Shown: positions 62,836-64,000 of the stretch, piece by piece
Numbering within the stretch: the stretch's first letter is position 1
Layout of the letters: each line of letters starts with the position of its first letter
Source: Oscarella lobularis
Taxonomy: Eukaryota > Porifera > Homoscleromorpha > Homosclerophorida > Oscarellidae
Assembly (NCBI RefSeq): GCF_947507565.1
Contig: NC_089183.1
Span: 3,162,001 to 3,226,000 of the forward strand
Length of the DNA stretch: 64,000 nt
Reading direction: 5' to 3'
Program-made: the position numbers and the translations under genes
The notes under the pieces: model-generated
Databases searched by the model: none
Seen by the model: the letters and a program-made list of their open reading frames with translations, nothing else
Told to the model about the DNA's origin: nothing

Positions 62836-64000
62836 CTAACCAAAAAGCAATTTCTTTATGGCATACGACACTCCACCAACAACTGCACCTGGTGCAGCTC
62901 CTACTACTGGCACTACAAACCCTCCAGCAGCTGCACCTGCGGCCATATCTCCAAGAAAGCCAGCTTGAGCACGGGTATCTGATTGTCCACACTCTTTCAT
63001 GACCTTTTCAACCAAGTCTCCCGTTACATCCCCAGCATAGGCAGTAGTAAAATATTTTACAGTCGGTTCGGCATATTGAGTGCCTTTCAGGTCTTTGATG
63101 AGCCAAGTCACGATGCCAACGCAAAAATTTGCAAAATGTTTAAGCAAAAAGTTTAGTGGCTCCGAATTCTGATTAAGATAAACAAGCATATTGATTAAGC
63201 CTCGTCCAGGAATGCTTATTATTAATGTAATTCATCCTTCAGCGACGTCAATTTCCAAGTCAGATCTCTTTAGTTGCATGACCCTGCGTAGGTGTGTTTC
63301 AATTACTCGGTGGTTAGGGTCATATTTTGCTGAATCGCTATTCGGAAAAAGAATTCTGATCTTTGGCTGGACATCGGTTACAAAGGCTAGTGTTTTCGCC
63401 TTTTTCACCCGCTCTTCTCGCTGTTTGACCCGTGACAGGTTCTCACAAAAAATCTCCTCCAAGTCAAGAAAGTCATCATCAAGATTTTTCGAATACGCCT
63501 TCGCCAGATATTTCCGTAGAAATGCTCTGATTGCATGTGCATGCAGTTGATACGTGTCTTTCAAAGATTCGACAACTTCAATAAAGACAATAAGTTTACT
63601 CGCAGCTTGGCCAGATTCGGGTTGCAGAGCTGCTGCTCCAGCATCGATTAATAGTTTGGAAATTTCCACATGGCCAGTAGAGGACGCCATCATCAACGGC
63701 CCTCTTCCAATCTAATTAGATTCAAAACAGAATGTCCATAAACGTAACACACTACTAAGAACCTCGTCTGTCTCATTGACATTTGCTCCAGCGTCGATTA
63801 ATAGTTTTGCAATTTCCACATGGCCATTAGATGACGCCTCCAACAAAGACCCTCTTCCAATCTAGTTAGTTTCAGAACAAAATGTCCATTAAAGTAACAC
63901 ACTACTACAAACCCAGTCTGTCTCATTGACATTTGCTCCAGCGTCGATTAATAGTTTGGCAATTTCCACGTGGCCATTAGAGGACGCTTTCCACAAAGGC
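62836..64000 (-). CDS. Ankyrin - X domain - glycine-zipper protein, 5' part beyond window
   Basis: Read right to left, ankyrin exons enter from beyond 64000 (three visible; KLLIDAGANVNETD type). They join at LLIDAGAAALQPESGQAASK to the X domain (SLKDTYQLHAHAIRAFLRKY, DDDFLDLEEIFCENLSRVKQ, IRILFPNSDSAKYDPN, LKRSDLEIDVAEG). A TGA lies at 63232-63234. The same frame then continues NMLVYLNQNSEPLNFLLKHF and a 100-residue tail ending in a glycine-zipper-like hydrophobic stretch (GDMAAGAAAGGFVVPVVGAA, GAVVGGVSYAIKKLLFG) at 62836. The tail could be membrane-interacting. The TGA is shared with the paralogue at 49271 but not with the one at 58511-59641. Confidence 0.6.

Overview
This is metazoan nuclear DNA, most likely from a sponge, and a homoscleromorph-like sponge fits best. 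The reasons are very compact multi-exon genes (most introns 45-60 bp), complete animal genes on both strands, a UxxU selenoprotein of a family known from aquatic organisms, and expanded CARD, DEATH, Kelch and ankyrin gene families like those of sponge genomes. The assignment to sponge is inference. The gene identifications rest on exon-by-exon reading and on remembered family sequences; no search was run.

Layout. 1-3.7 kb: an ABTB2/3 (ankyrin-BTB) gene missing its 5' end. 3.7-7.2 kb: no clear gene, then a 1.3-kb minisatellite and a decayed copy of a four-TM gene. 7.6-10.1 kb: small genes of unknown function, including that intact four-TM gene. 10.4-11.9 kb: NADH-cytochrome b5 reductase. 12-23 kb: a minus-strand array of paralogues that end in a transmembrane segment plus DEATH domain and begin with CARD, CARD+Kelch or Kelch, with coiled-coil microexons between. 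23.6-31.5 kb: a DLG-type L27-PDZ gene, GATD1, a DH-PH RhoGEF, and a gene with two GLI/ZIC-like zinc fingers.

32.0-42.4 kb: a gene for selenoprotein L with two in-frame UGA codons in a UxxU motif and a type-2 SECIS just after the stop. One of its introns is 9 kb long and consists mostly of about 172 tandem 50/51-bp hairpin units. 42.8-48.4 kb: PWP2 (UTP-B, ribosome biogenesis) and RPL27A (ribosomal protein), divergent, with start codons only 69 bp apart.

48.5-64 kb: a minus-strand array of three CARD / uncharacterised-domain / ankyrin genes with tandemly amplified 33-residue ankyrin exons. Between them lie truncated 3' ends of RUVBL2, a dispersed repeat family, and a young 1.5-kb DNA transposon with perfect 75-bp terminal inverted repeats carrying one ORF.

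The housekeeping genes are independent of one another. The two arrays (CARD-TM-DEATH and CARD-X-ANK) look like rapidly evolving death-fold signalling families, probably innate-immune, shaped by tandem duplication, exon amplification, domain fusion and transposon insertion.
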